Below, piece after piece: positions 39,401 through 49,331 of a DNA stretch of 64,000 nt. The translations under genes were made by a program, and so were the position numbers. The DNA comes from Farysia itapuensis. Its lineage: Eukaryota; Basidiomycota; Ustilaginomycetes; Ustilaginales; Ustilaginaceae. The DNA lies in NCBI GenBank assembly GCA_023212645.1, contig JALBYC010000013.1, forward strand, positions 186,001 through 250,000. Direction: 5' to 3'. The stretch's first letter is position 1; every line of letters begins with the position of its first letter. The notes under the pieces are model-generated. The model was given only the letters and a program-made list of their open reading frames with translations. It had not been told where the DNA came from and ran no database searches.

Positions 39401-40430
39401 AGAATTCGACCTTTTTGCTACGAGAAATCTTGTCGTCTTTGATAAAGTCCTCATGCAGGTGTACGAGAATGACTTGAACCACATCCGCAGGGTCTTGAGA
39501 GAGTCCTTTGAGCATGGCCAGGAGAAAATCTCGTCCGAGCTCGAGAAGGCGAATCTTGAGCGAGCTAGAGTAGCTTTGTACAAGGAAGGAAAGCAGGAAG
39601 AGAATGTACAAAGTGCGAATGTCTGGACGTCGGAGGGACGCATCGGCAACCGCTTTACTGTCCACCTTGCGCGCTTTCTTGCGATTGTGTTGCGATCTGC
39701 GCCTCATAGTCAAAATATGCGGCAACACTTTCATACCCCAATTGAATGAGTCAAACACTTTGCCAGCGTATTTGCCTCGAGCGAAAGTGTTAACTTCACG
39801 CAGGAGAACGAGAGCCGCAAGGGCTGAGACATCGGATCCTTTGCTTTGAGCGTCTTTGAGCTTACCGGAAGCTAGTTTCGCGCCGCCCATGTGTGAGATG
39901 TATGTCTGGAGTCGAGCGAACCATGGTTCGTTGGGCGACAAAATCCGATCGATGATTGCCTCGCCCAAATTTTGGTTGGGATAGTGGATGGAAAGGAGAG
40001 CAAGCGCCTGAGCAAGCGAGAATATCGGCAGGTGCAACAGGGTGGGCAAATGCTGTTTGTCAGCTAGGTCCCATGTAGAGAAGAAAGTGTTGGCTGCCGA
40101 CGACGTGCTAGACGAGTTGCTTGGGTCGGTCATACATAGCTGGCAGTATTCTCTGACCAGCTCTATGCGGCGATCAGAAGCGGGAACAAGCGAGCGTTCC
40201 TGGTCTTGGGCAAAACCAAGCGAAGTTTGAGCCCGAAAGCGCGACAGCAACAACCGTAGAAGGTCTGCTGATGGCGTCTTGAGCGCTTTGTGGAGCTCGG
40301 TGCCGCTCTCAAACGGCACAAGCTTAGCAGGCGCAGCTTTGGGCAAAGACTCGGTCTGAGTAACGCTGTCTGACTTTGAGCTGTCAGACTCATTGTCAAC
40401 GGACGCTGACCGCTTGCGACTCTGGCTCAT
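33469..40430 (-). CDS. URB1: Urb1/Npa1 60S ribosome-biogenesis protein (one intron)
   Basis: Two long minus-strand frames form one gene: exon 1 is 37409-40430 and exon 2 is 33469-37193. The donor AAG|GTAAGTTC (intron starts at 37408) and acceptor TTGTAG|GTCTG (ends at 37194) remove 215 bases in phase 1, giving FLEG-LSTPQDLRHAIRHAHRP and an uninterrupted 2248-residue protein (6747 coding bases, divisible by three). The N-terminal part (about residues 50-430) matches the Urb1 N-terminal 60S biogenesis domain and the far C-terminal part the NopRA1/Urb1 C-terminal domain; the rest is alpha-helical HEAT-like. Length is close to human URB1 (about 2270). Urb1 acts in the nucleolus in an early pre-60S complex with box C/D snoRNP snR190 and Dbp6. 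The start MSQSRKRSASVDNESD (ATG 40430) follows a low-complexity upstream frame. Confidence 0.88.
37194..37408 (-). other. URB1 intron
   Basis: 215-bp spliceosomal intron with GTAAGT-type donor and TAG acceptor after a pyrimidine-containing stretch (TTGTTTCTATCTTGTAG). It is the only intron confidently resolved in the window; retaining it stops the reading frame within about ten codons. Confidence 0.85.
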
Positions 40431-40615
40431 GACCGGTATGATTGTGGGTCGAGCGTCGAACGTCGAACAAAATGGCAAGAAGAAAGTCAGAAAAATTAGC
40501 AGCGAGCAGCGAGAAAACAAAAATCTAGCCATCACGTGTGGACCCTGAAGTTGACAGCCTCGAAGAAGGTTTGCCAAGGGACAGCGACCTCTGAGCGAGA
40601 GCGTGGGAAAGCACA
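40431..40615. promoter_or_regulatory. Short shared promoter URB1 / THI20
   Basis: Only 185 bases separate the two starts. It contains GAAAAATTAG at about 40490 (RRPE-like core, on the URB1 side) and is otherwise featureless. No thiamine pyrophosphate riboswitch motif (conserved CTGAGA with its partner helices) was noticed. Confidence 0.4.
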
Positions 40616-42523
40616 ATGACAATGTCACCGCCACGGGTGCTCACCATTGCTGGTTCCGATTCAGGCGGTGGAGCAGGTATCCAGGCCGATCTCAAGACTT
40701 TTCTCTCGCTGGGGACGTACGGCCTGTCGGTGCTAACAGCGCTTACTGCGCAAAACACTCGCGGTGTAACGGGCATCCATGCCTGTCCACCCGAGTTTGT
40801 GCTACAGCAATTCGATGCTGTCTCCTCAGACATTGATATAGACGCCGTCAAGATCGGCATGTTATGCAACGAAGGCGTTGTCAACGCACTGGCATCACGG
40901 TTGCGTGAATGGAAGAAGAACGAGGGTCAGAATATACCCGTCGTTCTTGACCCGGTGATGGTTTCCACGTCAGGCTCACTCTTGCTATCGGAAGGTGCAA
41001 TCGAGACCCTCATTACCAGCCTGCTGCCGTTATGCACTCTGCTCACACCAAATTTGCCTGAGGCACGGCAGCTTTTACAGCGCGTCGACAAACAGCCCAC
41101 ACGTCGAGAGACATTTGGCGATGGCGGTCATGTTGATATTGCTCAAATGATGCACGCTGCCGAGAGGCTGGCTTCCCTTGGTCCACAGGCGGTGTTGGTA
41201 AAGGGAGGGCACGCACACCTGACGAAAAGACAGATAGAGTCCTGGATCCAAGAATCTGCAGCAGAAGCCGAAGTTATCCAACCTTTGCAATATCGGCCAG
41301 ACGATACTAGCTTTCAGTACCCTGAACGGAACCTGAAAAGGCCAATACCTTGCCGAGAGGATGATGAGAGCCTGCTAGCTGGAGTCATGGGTGCTGCCAT
41401 CTCTCGCAAAGGGAATCTGACCATCATTCGTACGGATGTCTTGCCTCACGCAAGAGTGTTGAGTTACTCGTCCGGGGCTCCAAGTGCCCCAGAGGATGCA
41501 GTGATCTGTGATGTACTGTATCAGCAGACCTCAGATCGGCAAGGCTGGTACACATTGTTCATAAAACCAATGGTTCGCGCAAACGCCACCCACGGCACTG
41601 GATGCACATTATCTTCAGCACTGGCAGCGACCTTGGCGCAAGGACATTCGTTACTGCGTTCCACATCTATCGCGATCGACTACGTGCAGAAAGCCATTGC
41701 CGGCGGTATACAAGATCTCGGAGGCGGACATGGTCCACTCGACCATTCCTTTCCCTTCCAGCCGCGAGGTCTCCTTGTCCAGGGCACGAACAGTGACGGC
41801 AGGCCACATCCACATCTGACATATCCTCTTTGTCGCACACTAATCTCCAACTCGTTGCCCCTGTGGACTTCGTTCGTACAGCACCCCTTTGTGCTCGGAC
41901 TAGCGAACAGCAGCTTAAACAAGACGGCATTTCTTTGGTTTATGAAGCAGGACTACATCTTTCTCGGCCATTATGCCCGTGTATGGGCACAGGCGGCGAC
42001 ATCGCTTTCTAACACCTTCGAAGACATCTCACACTTTGCGAAAATGTCTCAGACTATGATCTCAGAGGCCAACTTGCATCTGCAGATCTGCCAAAACAGC
42101 TTTGGTATATCGCGACAAGAATTGGAAAGCTACACGATGGAGTCGCCGGCCACAATGGCCTACACGCGCTTCGTCATGGAAACAGGGCGCTCAGGCAACA
42201 CTCTGGATCTCTTGGTGGCCGTAGCCCCATGTATGCTGGGCTACGCAGAGATCGGTTTGTGGCTGAGTGAGCAAAAAGAAACGGTGACCGACCCCGATTA
42301 TCGAGCATGGATCGACGTCTACTGTGGACAGGAATTTCAAGAGGCCAATCAGCAAGCAATGTTATTGCTAGAAGCGAGAGCTCAACGGGATCCTCCATCG
42401 CCTGTGCGACTAGCAGCATTGCAAAAGATCTGGAACGCCGCCTGCCGTCTCGAAGCGGGCATGTGGGACGAAGCCCTGGAAAGTGCTCGCCAAGAGTTGC
42501 AAGAGTCAATTGTCCAGCCATAA
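40616..42523 (+). CDS. THI20: Bifunctional HMP/HMP-P kinase - thiaminase II (Thi20 type)
   Basis: A 635-residue thiamine-pathway enzyme. Residues 7-50 ([21 protein letters not shown]) start the ThiD ribokinase-fold kinase; the anion-hole/catalytic end [15 protein letters not shown] lies near 325-340. The TenA domain occupies about 415-635 ([28 protein letters not shown], and [12 protein letters not shown] with the probable nucleophile cysteine), which salvages HMP from thiamine breakdown. Compared with yeast Thi20 (551 aa) the kinase carries an extra roughly 80-100 residues at about 215-310 ([15 protein letters not shown]...YQQTSD). Two start ATGs are six bases apart (40616 and 40622). Divergent from URB1. 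Confidence 0.92.
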   Translation: MTMSPPRVLTIAGSDSGGGAGIQADLKTFLSLGTYGLSVLTALTAQNTRGVTGIHACPPEFVLQQFDAVSSDIDIDAVKIGMLCNEGVVNALASRLREWKKNEGQNIPVVLDPVMVSTSGSLLLSEGAIETLITSLLPLCTLLTPNLPEARQLLQRVDKQPTRRETFGDGGHVDIAQMMHAAERLASLGPQAVLVKGGHAHLTKRQIESWIQESAAEAEVIQPLQYRPDDTSFQYPERNLKRPIPCREDDESLLAGVMGAAISRKGNLTIIRTDVLPHARVLSYSSGAPSAPEDAVICDVLYQQTSDRQGWYTLFIKPMVRANATHGTGCTLSSALAATLAQGHSLLRSTSIAIDYVQKAIAGGIQDLGGGHGPLDHSFPFQPRGLLVQGTNSDGRPHPHLTYPLCRTLISNSLPLWTSFVQHPFVLGLANSSLNKTAFLWFMKQDYIFLGHYARVWAQAATSLSNTFEDISHFAKMSQTMISEANLHLQICQNSFGISRQELESYTMESPATMAYTRFVMETGRSGNTLDLLVAVAPCMLGYAEIGLWLSEQKETVTDPDYRAWIDVYCGQEFQEANQQAMLLLEARAQRDPPSPVRLAALQKIWNAACRLEAGMWDEALESARQELQESIVQP

Positions 42524-43056
42524 TCTAACTCGCCGGGTCTACCCCGCTCAAATTGATCAAAGCCTCTTAGCAATGACACCATCCCCACAAGCGCGCCAAA
42601 TCATTATTCATGCTGCCCTGCGCTAATCGTTGCAGCCGAGCGCCAAGGGAGGGGCTTGATGACAAGTTCGATCTGCAGAGATGGAGGCAGTACAGGGTTT
42701 TGGTAAAGCATCGATTCGGTTAGCATTACATCATTGTCAGAATTCCACTTTTTCAAATTCTCCGAACGGGAGATTACCAAACCGAAGCGCGTGGGAATAA
42801 TCGAAGACGGCGGCAGGAGAGCTGTCAAAACCAAGCGGCTTCTGAAGATCGAAACGACGGTGCGGCAACGTCATCCACTCTCTTGGCTCTGCAATTCGAG
42901 ACCCAATTTCCCGATGGTGTACCACTGTCCGGCGTAGATCGGAGCTTGGACCCTGGTTATGGCTGACAAACTTGACTGACCCTGTCCCAATCCAGCTAGT
43001 CCGGCCTCGATCCCCCATCTTGCTTCACGACATCCATCTTGATAGAGCGTGTCATC
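42524..43056. other. Intergenic region, THI20 to MFS transporter 2
   Basis: 533 bases with no supported gene. Nothing beyond a presumed promoter for the following MFS gene was found. Confidence 0.35.
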
Positions 43057-44835
43057 ATGTCACACACTGCCAATACCGGCGAAACGTCGCCAACCCGCAC
43101 ATCCTCGGCGGAGGACACCGCGATCCACACACCTGGAGACGTCGAAGACTCGAGCAAGCCGAAGGGAGAAGCAGCAACTAACGCTGAGACTAACAACAGC
43201 GATGCCACGAGCTTGCAAAACTCCGGCGAGGTCGAGGAGATCCGCGAAAAGCACGACATGCTCAAAACCAACCACGAAAAGCAGGTCGAAGGCAAAGCCG
43301 ATCTCGAGCCGCGCCCCGAAGATGGTAAAATTGTACTCACCGAGCGTGCTGGATATCTAGCCACCGGATACTCTTACCCTACCTGGAAGAAGTGGGCAAT
43401 TCTGTGCGTCATCTTCTCCGTCCAAGTATCGATGAACTTCAACACATCCGTGTACCCAAACGCTGTGACAGGTGTATCCGAAAAGTACGGTGTCAGCGAG
43501 CCTGCCGCCCGTGTTGGACAGATGATCTTTCTGGTCGCCTATGCCTTCGGATGCGAGTTCTGGGCTCCCTGGTCTGAAGAAATTGGACGATGGCCGGTAC
43601 TGCAGATCTCGCTCTTCCTCGTAAACATCTGGCAGATCCTCGCTGCACTTGCTCCCAACTACGGCTCGCTTATTGTCGCAAGGTTCCTCGGCGGTCTGTG
43701 CACCGCTGGTGGCTCAGTGACGCTGGGCATGGTCGCCGACATGTGGGAACCTGACGACCAGCAATTTGCAGTGGCCTTCGTTGTACTTTCATCCGTTGGG
43801 GGAACCTCGGTGGGTCCCGTCGTCGGTGCCTTCATCCAAGCATATCTCCCGGTGCAGTGGAATTTCTGGGTACAGCTTATCTTTGGAGGCGCTGTCCAGC
43901 TTGTACACTTTATTGTTGTCCCCGAAACACGTTCTACGATCTTGCTTGATCGCGAAGCCAGACGCCGACGCAAAAATGGCCAAGAAAATATCTGGGGTCC
44001 AAATGAAGTGCGGGAAGACCGATTCTCGCTCAAGGAAATCGGCAAATACTGGCTCCGACCCTTCGAGATGTTCGTCCGCGAGCCCATCGTACTCTGGCTC
44101 TCTCTACTGTCTGGTTTCTCGGACATGCTTATCTTCATCTTCCTCGAATCGTTCCAGCTGGTGTACGCGCAGTGGGGCTTCTCCACAGTCCAGATCGGCC
44201 TGGCATTCATCCCTATCAACATCGGCTACTTGCTTGGCTATCTTATCTTCATTCCTCGATTTGTATGGGAACGCAAACGACGAATCAAGCATCCAGACTC
44301 GCTGGCGCCAGAGGCTCGCCTCTGGCTGCTCTTGTTCCTTGTGCCGCTCGAAGCTCTGGGTCTTTTTGGATTTGCCTGGACCAGCTTGGGACCTCCGCGC
44401 GTACACTGGATCGCTCCGATGCTTTTTAGTGTGATGATCGCCATAGCGAATTACTCGATCTACCTTGCGACCATAGATTTTATGATATCGGCCTACGGGC
44501 CGTACTCGGCATCTGCGACGGGAGGAAACGCCCTGGCAAGAGATTTCCTGGCAGGCGTGTCGGCTATGTACGCTACACCACTCTACAACCGTCTCGGGCT
44601 CGAATGGGCATCGACATTACTCGCGTTCTTGGCTATCATTGTCGCCATTCCTGTCTACATCTTCTACAAGAAGGGACCGCAGATCCGCGAGCGATCCAAG
44701 TTTGCCCAGACCCTGGCGAGCGATCGTGCCGCTAACAAGGGTCATCGCACCGATAAGGATGACAAGGCAGAAACTGGTCAAGTGTACTCCGAGAAACAGA
44801 CCAACAACAAGGAGCAAGTCGAGTCTCAGCAATAA
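43057..44835 (+). CDS. MFS drug:H+ antiporter-like transporter (DHA1 type)
   Basis: A 592-residue transporter with 12 predicted membrane spans and a long polar N-terminal tail (first 105 residues). The segments YPTWKKWAILCVIFSVQVSMNFNTSVYPNAV, GQMIFLVAYAFGCEFWAPWSEEIGRWPVLQ and ARFLGGLCTAGGSVTLGMVADMW fit the 12-TM DHA1/polyamine-type exporter group common in fungi; the G-x-x-x-D/E-x-x-G-R/W-like loop after TM2 (WSEEIGRWP) is recognisable. The C-terminus is charged. The substrate is unknown (drugs, polyamines or secondary metabolites are typical). ATG at 43057 (MSHTANTG) is the first true ATG in frame. There is no adjacent biosynthetic gene, so a cluster role is not suggested. Confidence 0.82.
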   Translation: MSHTANTGETSPTRTSSAEDTAIHTPGDVEDSSKPKGEAATNAETNNSDATSLQNSGEVEEIREKHDMLKTNHEKQVEGKADLEPRPEDGKIVLTERAGYLATGYSYPTWKKWAILCVIFSVQVSMNFNTSVYPNAVTGVSEKYGVSEPAARVGQMIFLVAYAFGCEFWAPWSEEIGRWPVLQISLFLVNIWQILAALAPNYGSLIVARFLGGLCTAGGSVTLGMVADMWEPDDQQFAVAFVVLSSVGGTSVGPVVGAFIQAYLPVQWNFWVQLIFGGAVQLVHFIVVPETRSTILLDREARRRRKNGQENIWGPNEVREDRFSLKEIGKYWLRPFEMFVREPIVLWLSLLSGFSDMLIFIFLESFQLVYAQWGFSTVQIGLAFIPINIGYLLGYLIFIPRFVWERKRRIKHPDSLAPEARLWLLLFLVPLEALGLFGFAWTSLGPPRVHWIAPMLFSVMIAIANYSIYLATIDFMISAYGPYSASATGGNALARDFLAGVSAMYATPLYNRLGLEWASTLLAFLAIIVAIPVYIFYKKGPQIRERSKFAQTLASDRAANKGHRTDKDDKAETGQVYSEKQTNNKEQVESQQ

Positions 44836-45466
44836 GAGACCTCGATTCATCGCTTGGCGCTCATGATACCCTTTTTGTCAGAAGTCATGGCTTCGATTTC
44901 AGTCTTGCTCATTTTTAGAAGTTCAGTTCCGCAGCAGAGTTCGTCCTCAATTTCATGTAATTAGATACAAGCTTTCATCGATCCTACAATGAGGACAGCG
45001 TTACGTCCCATGATCCCATGCCAATATGCGCACTGCCAAATGCCGCGGAGAAGCCTGCTAGAGGCATTAAAATTCGCTGTTCTTGCGAATAGAAGATTAC
45101 GCCCTTGCCGCTGGTAGTTCCTTTTTTCCAAGTTAAACGATCGCGATCGTAGACCAGGACTCGAGCCACAGTCAAACGTCAAATGTATTGAACAGCCTTC
45201 TGATAGATCACCAGAAGCTACTGTTACTCATTTTCCTTGTATATCGTGGGACTTCCACTAGATTACCGAAACTCTATCGTGGCTCTCCCGGACATGTAGT
45301 TGCTAGCTCACCTGGGCCAAAAGTTATCCTCGCTCTGTGCCACGCGTATCGTTGTTCTGATCTGATTGTGATATCTGACCGGCAAGGAAAGCAGGCTAGA
45401 AGAATATCTGGCATCCCGTGTAGTGCGGCAGACGCGAGAGTGTGGCAACATCGGTGTCTGTCTATT
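44836..45466. other. Start of transposon island
   Basis: 631 bases with no supported gene. Lower coding signal than neighbours. Nothing recognised before the foldback element. Confidence 0.35.
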
Positions 45467-45606
45467 AGGGAGCTTTCGGTGCACCAAAATACCGCTTTTT
45501 TAGAGCTAAAAAAAGAGCCAAATCTGCTAAACACCAGCCAAATTTGTCGATTTTGACATTTTTTTAGCTCCAAAAAAGCGGTATTTTGGTGCACCGAAAG
45601 CTCCCT
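45467..45606. mobile_element. 140-bp foldback/MITE-like element with 48-bp terminal inverted repeats
   Basis: Arms at 45467-45514 and 45559-45606 are reverse complements of each other over 48 bp with a single mismatch; the loop is 44 bp. The outer ends are AGGGAGCTTTCGGTGCACC and its complement. The element is flanked by ATT on both sides (45464-45466 and 45607-45609), consistent with a 3-bp target duplication. It has no coding capacity, so it would need a transposase in trans. An RNA through it would fold into a long hairpin. The near-perfect arms suggest a recent insertion. Confidence 0.85.
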
Positions 45607-46658
45607 ATTTATCAACTGAGTTGCACACGTTTGCTACGTATATCGACGCATGTGCGCTCAATGGTCGCCTCGGAGATCTTTCATGGCCTCCCCCTTGCCT
45701 ACTTACAGCTGTGTGCTAGAGCAGATATTGATCTTTGATCAGTCTGATTAAGACAACAGGCTTGTCAGGATGCATTGTTGTAACGTCCCTTGGTCATTCC
45801 CAAATTCAGCCACTTTGCATATGTGCATATGCATGCCGTGCATTGAGCTAGTTTCCTTTGACTTGAAGACTGTCCCACATCAATAAGACACCGTGTCTCG
45901 GACCTCTCTGCGTCTGTGAAACGGGATCCGGGTCCCATTTACACACGCACTTCGTTAAGGGGCTTGACACCTCTGGCCCACGAGCTTCTTACATATAAAG
46001 TTCGCGCTCGTACAGTCATTGTGTCTCTCTGCTCTTCCTTTCCGCCCTTCTCCTCCTCTCTCTTCTCCTCTGTTCGTTCGGGTACTGTAATCTTCCATCT
46101 TCCGAAGGCGTTCAAGACGGTTAGGGCAATGCTAATTCACGATCATGTGGACAGCGTGTCTAGCGTGTAGAGAGCACTCGCTCCCTCTACCTTTGGACCT
46201 TTCATCCTAAAAGCCCTTGCCTGCGTCGCTTATTGCTGATCGTGTCGAAGTTGATTGGTTATCAAAGAGAAGTCCCGTGCGCCAACGCATGGCTCAGCGC
46301 GTAGGCACGCACATGCATGGAGTAGACACCAGATGCATCAAGCTCATTCTTGTCGCTCTTCCCTCTTCTTTATTAAAGATCTTTTCCATTCCTCGCTCTA
46401 TATGTGTCGCCGCATATCTCCATCAAAGGCTGTTTCACGAGCTACACGCTAAAGGTTGACACGGGAGCAGAAGCAGAGGCGAGGAGGGAGCACAGACGCG
46501 GCAACAGAGAGGAGGAGAAGATGGATTTTGAGGGCTCTATACGTGTATGCACTGTATAGACTCGATGAAGGCATCGAGCCTGAGACTAAACAGGCAGCTG
46601 TATATAAGGCGACTTCATATGAAGTGCCATGTCACACGGGTGGGGACCTCATATCTAA
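45607..46658. other. Non-coding stretch between foldback element and LINE remnant
   Basis: About 1.05 kb without a supported gene. A CT-rich stretch at 46350-46370 followed by AAAGATCT at 46375-46382 resembles the end of the leader-like repeat found at 24509 and 47723. A TATAAAG-like sequence lies at about 45994 and a TATATAAGG at about 46601. Confidence 0.4.
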
Positions 46659-47576
46659 GACAAAGGTCTCCTCACCAGACAGTACGGCTCCGTACCGGGC
46701 GTTTCGACCACCCATGCACTCTCTCACATCTCCGATGCTGGCAGAAGCGCGCTGAAACAGAAGCAACAAGTAGCCGTAGTCTCGATCGATGTTGGCAGCG
46801 CATTTAACCATGTCTCTCACACTAGACTCTATGAGTCGCTCTGCGCAATCGGCTTGGGCGCGTACGCGACCTGGCTCCGCGCTTGGCTGACACGACGCAC
46901 CTTCTGTCTGAAGCTGGAGGGCGAGCGGTCTGCCCCACACATACTTGGAGATATGGGCGTCCCTCAAGGCTCACCCCTGGCGCCATTGATCTGGGCCTAC
47001 TACGCGGACTCGCTGTTCAACGACACCACACACATGCCCCAACCTCGCACCTTGCTGGACGGCGCGTACGTCGACGACATATTCGCCGTCATCTCGGCGG
47101 CGAACCGCCAACAGCTATTTTTAGCGGTGCAGGCATGGATGAATAAGGTACACAGCTGGGCGAGCGAGCGCCACTTGAGCCTCGATAAGCCCAATCTCTT
47201 GTTGGCGAACGACGCAGCCCGACCACGGCCAGAGCAGGCCCCAACACCGACGATCGTACTCGGCAACGGCACAAGACTCGAGGCCACGCGAGAGCCCGTC
47301 CGTGTACTGAGCGCCCTGATCGGACCCCGCCTCTCTCTGGACGCCTTCATCCGCGAAAATTACCAGCAAACCACGCACGCAGTCAACATGCTCAGCTTCG
47401 CCATGAGAGGATCTGGTACCGTCGACCTCCTCCTGCGCCTACGCATAGCCAAGGCCACTTTGCTGCCTATCCTAGACTACGCCGCCGCGGCCCATCCATT
47501 CTTCCCACGCCACATTGAGGGGGTCGTGCACGCAACCGAGAAAAGCATTTATGCCCCCCGAGTCGTGCTGCAGTAG
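46659..47576 (+). pseudogene. LINE reverse transcriptase fragment
   Basis: 305 codons open after a TAA at 46656-46658. RT blocks in order: QYGSVPGVSTTHAL, SIDVGSAFNHVSH (block with the first catalytic Asp), GVPQGSPLAP (block B) and DGAYVDDIF (catalytic YVDD; FADD or YADD are more usual in LINEs), then a thumb-like region. The upstream RT blocks and N-terminal domain are absent. Coding appears to continue in the +1 frame after 47576 (EVRRMVNKALAIAVTVV) to a stop at 47757. Confidence 0.8.
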
Positions 47577-47722
47577 CCGCCAGTCGCACAGCACCAACGA
47601 CCCTACAGCGGCTGTAACGTCAAACATGATCAACACCGAAGTGCGGCGAATGGTCAACAAAGCCCTGGCTATAGCTGTCACGGTCGTGACAGGGGTGGAG
47701 GAATCGGGGCCACTAGCCCACC

Positions 47723-47828
47723 TCCGTGCGGCCGTGCGCTGGAGACTCCGCTTATGAGACCTCAGGAGCACAGTATATAGACTCCCTTGCACAGCACTAG
47801 TCACACTCTTTTCCCTTATCAAAGATCT
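47723..47828 (+). repeat. Leader-like repeat, copy B
   Basis: Ordered blocks TCCGTGCGGCCGTGCGCTG (47723-47741), AGACCTCAGG (about 47757), TATATAG (47774-47780) and AAAGATCT (47821-47828) shared with copy A at 24509-24613. Its place between the RT and nuclease fragments suggests it interrupts the element or marks the head of a second, internally deleted copy. Confidence 0.55.
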
Positions 47829-48000
47829 CTTCTCCTCATTGCTGCCTATGCCCGGGTGTTTCTACCTGCCCCGCGCCGCGCCCTGTGGCTATAGCCCAGC
47901 TTTGCGTCGAAGGCCGGTCCGAGTACTATTCAATCATGCCGTCGTGGCAGCGGAACGTAGTCAGATTCGCCGGAGCGCGCACGACGTGGCTGGCCACTAA

Positions 48001-48651
48001 TGTATTCTGCCTGTATCAAAACAGACCTTTCTGGCGGATGCTCAGGTTACAGAAGCCTTACGAGCGCGTCTCCTTATACCAATTCGCGACTTGTCCGCCC
48101 CCTGCTGCCATTGCTCGGGTACGGTGGAGCTGGGCCACCAGGATACCTGTCCTGCAGCGGAGCGAAGATGGGTCGAACGTCATAACCGGGTCGCGCGAGC
48201 CTTCGGGCAGGCCTTCCGACATGTTCCAGAGCGCCGAGTCGTTCTGGAGCCTTGGCTGGACCTAGACCTCCTTGATTCGCGGACGAGCACCAGCGAGCGA
48301 GGGGACTTTTCGATCGTCGTCGATAACAAGCGGGTATATTACGACGTACAGATCATCGCTCTGTCCAAGCAATCGGCTCGGAGCACGCCTTTCGACACGC
48401 TCACCGCAGCAGCCACCAAGAAGCGTTGCAAGTACGCGCGGCTGGGCGGGCAAATGCGGCCCCTCATCTTCTCCGCAGGAGGGATGATGGAAAGAACCTG
48501 TGCGAAAGAGTACCGCCAGAACCAAAAGCTCGTCGGGCCCTCGGCTGCCCGCTATATGGACAAGTCCATTGCTCTGGCTCTGACCCAGTACCGTGCAAAC
48601 GCCGCTGCCTCCATTAGCGCTGACTGGGCTTCTTGGCGCTACATTGCTTGA
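48001..48651 (+). pseudogene. LINE C-terminal zinc knuckle and restriction-like endonuclease fragment
   Basis: 216 codons open after the TAA at 47998. It has a C-x2-C-x7-H-x3-C knuckle (PCCHCSGTVELGHQDTC), then RRWVERHNRVAR, then SERGDFSIVVDN and YYDVQI, giving the D...D spacing of the nuclease core, then a helical basic region (KKRCKYARLGG) and a final WRYIA. Upstream of 48001 the same protein appears to continue in another frame (WQRNVVRFAGARTTWLATN from about 47940), so a frameshift is present. Confidence 0.7.
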
Positions 48652-49331
48652 ACTCGCTTCCTTTTCAGAGATCCTTTCATTACAGTAGCTCACACCACTA
48701 GTCGCTCGATAGCTCACAGACTTGATGTCGCAATGAAACCACGCTCGAGCACCGTCGCCGAATCCGCCGATGCGGCAACGAGTATGCTGGCGTCCAAGCC
48801 CCGGCGGACCGGTTCTGTGCGGAGTTCGGTATGCCTAGAGTGCACGCGTATCAGTTCTAATTGCGCATCCCCAGGCATGGTGGGAAGAACGACGGCCTCA
48901 GACGCTCGCTGATGCGCGAAGAACGAGAGGACGTCCACCGCAGCACTACTTCTTATTTATACGATGATCGCCAACACCAGGGCAACAGGAATTTCGCGCG
49001 ACCTGTGTTTCTCCCTCCAACTCCTCCACTGGCACGAATGGGCTAATTCCCTGGGCGTCATTCTAAGGGAGGAACTGCTTGTTCTGCTAGCAAAGTAGCA
49101 AAAGTTCTGGTATGTGGAGTACTCGTGTAGTCTACCACTAACAGCTAGAACGATAGGCTGTGTCGTATGATAAGCAACACATAGCTACGCTCACATTGTC
49201 ACACTTTCAAGGTTACACAGAATGTTCGCTAGATTTCACGAGATACAAGGCTCGTAGCTTAAGACATAAATTTTGCGTGCAAAGAGGATAGAGGACGTAG
49301 ACTAACAAACAAGAACGAATCCCTAGCTGAG
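48652..49331. other. End of transposon island
   Basis: 680 bases to the stop of the next gene. No gene, RNA or clear element end recognised. Confidence 0.35.

Larger units (their letters stand above)
46659..48651 (+). mobile_element. Decayed non-LTR retrotransposon (restriction-like-endonuclease LINE)
   Basis: Remains of a LINE on the plus strand. The first segment is a reverse transcriptase core missing its N-terminal fingers; a frameshifted continuation runs to about 47757; a last segment has a Cys/His knuckle and a nuclease-like domain. The sequence is broken by at least two frame changes and by a stop at 47998-48000, and a promoter-like repeat (47723-47828) lies between the RT and nuclease parts. 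No poly-A end or target duplication was found. The combination RT + C-terminal Cys-His knuckle + RHN/D...D nuclease is that of R2/CRE-type elements rather than APE-type LINEs. Confidence 0.75.

Noticed and set aside
40431..40615. Thiamine pyrophosphate riboswitch upstream of THI20
   Set aside because: No CTGAGA/ACCTGA-like core pair was found, and the gap is too short for a fungal intron-embedded riboswitch.
28800..44835. Secondary-metabolite cluster (GMC oxidoreductase, MFS transporter)
   Set aside because: No backbone synthase lies nearby and the interval is filled with housekeeping genes (URB1, THI20, Dcr2-like).
46456..46807. Short plus-strand frames just before the LINE remnant
   Set aside because: The RT protein motifs are read in a different frame over 46659-46807; the others are shadows.
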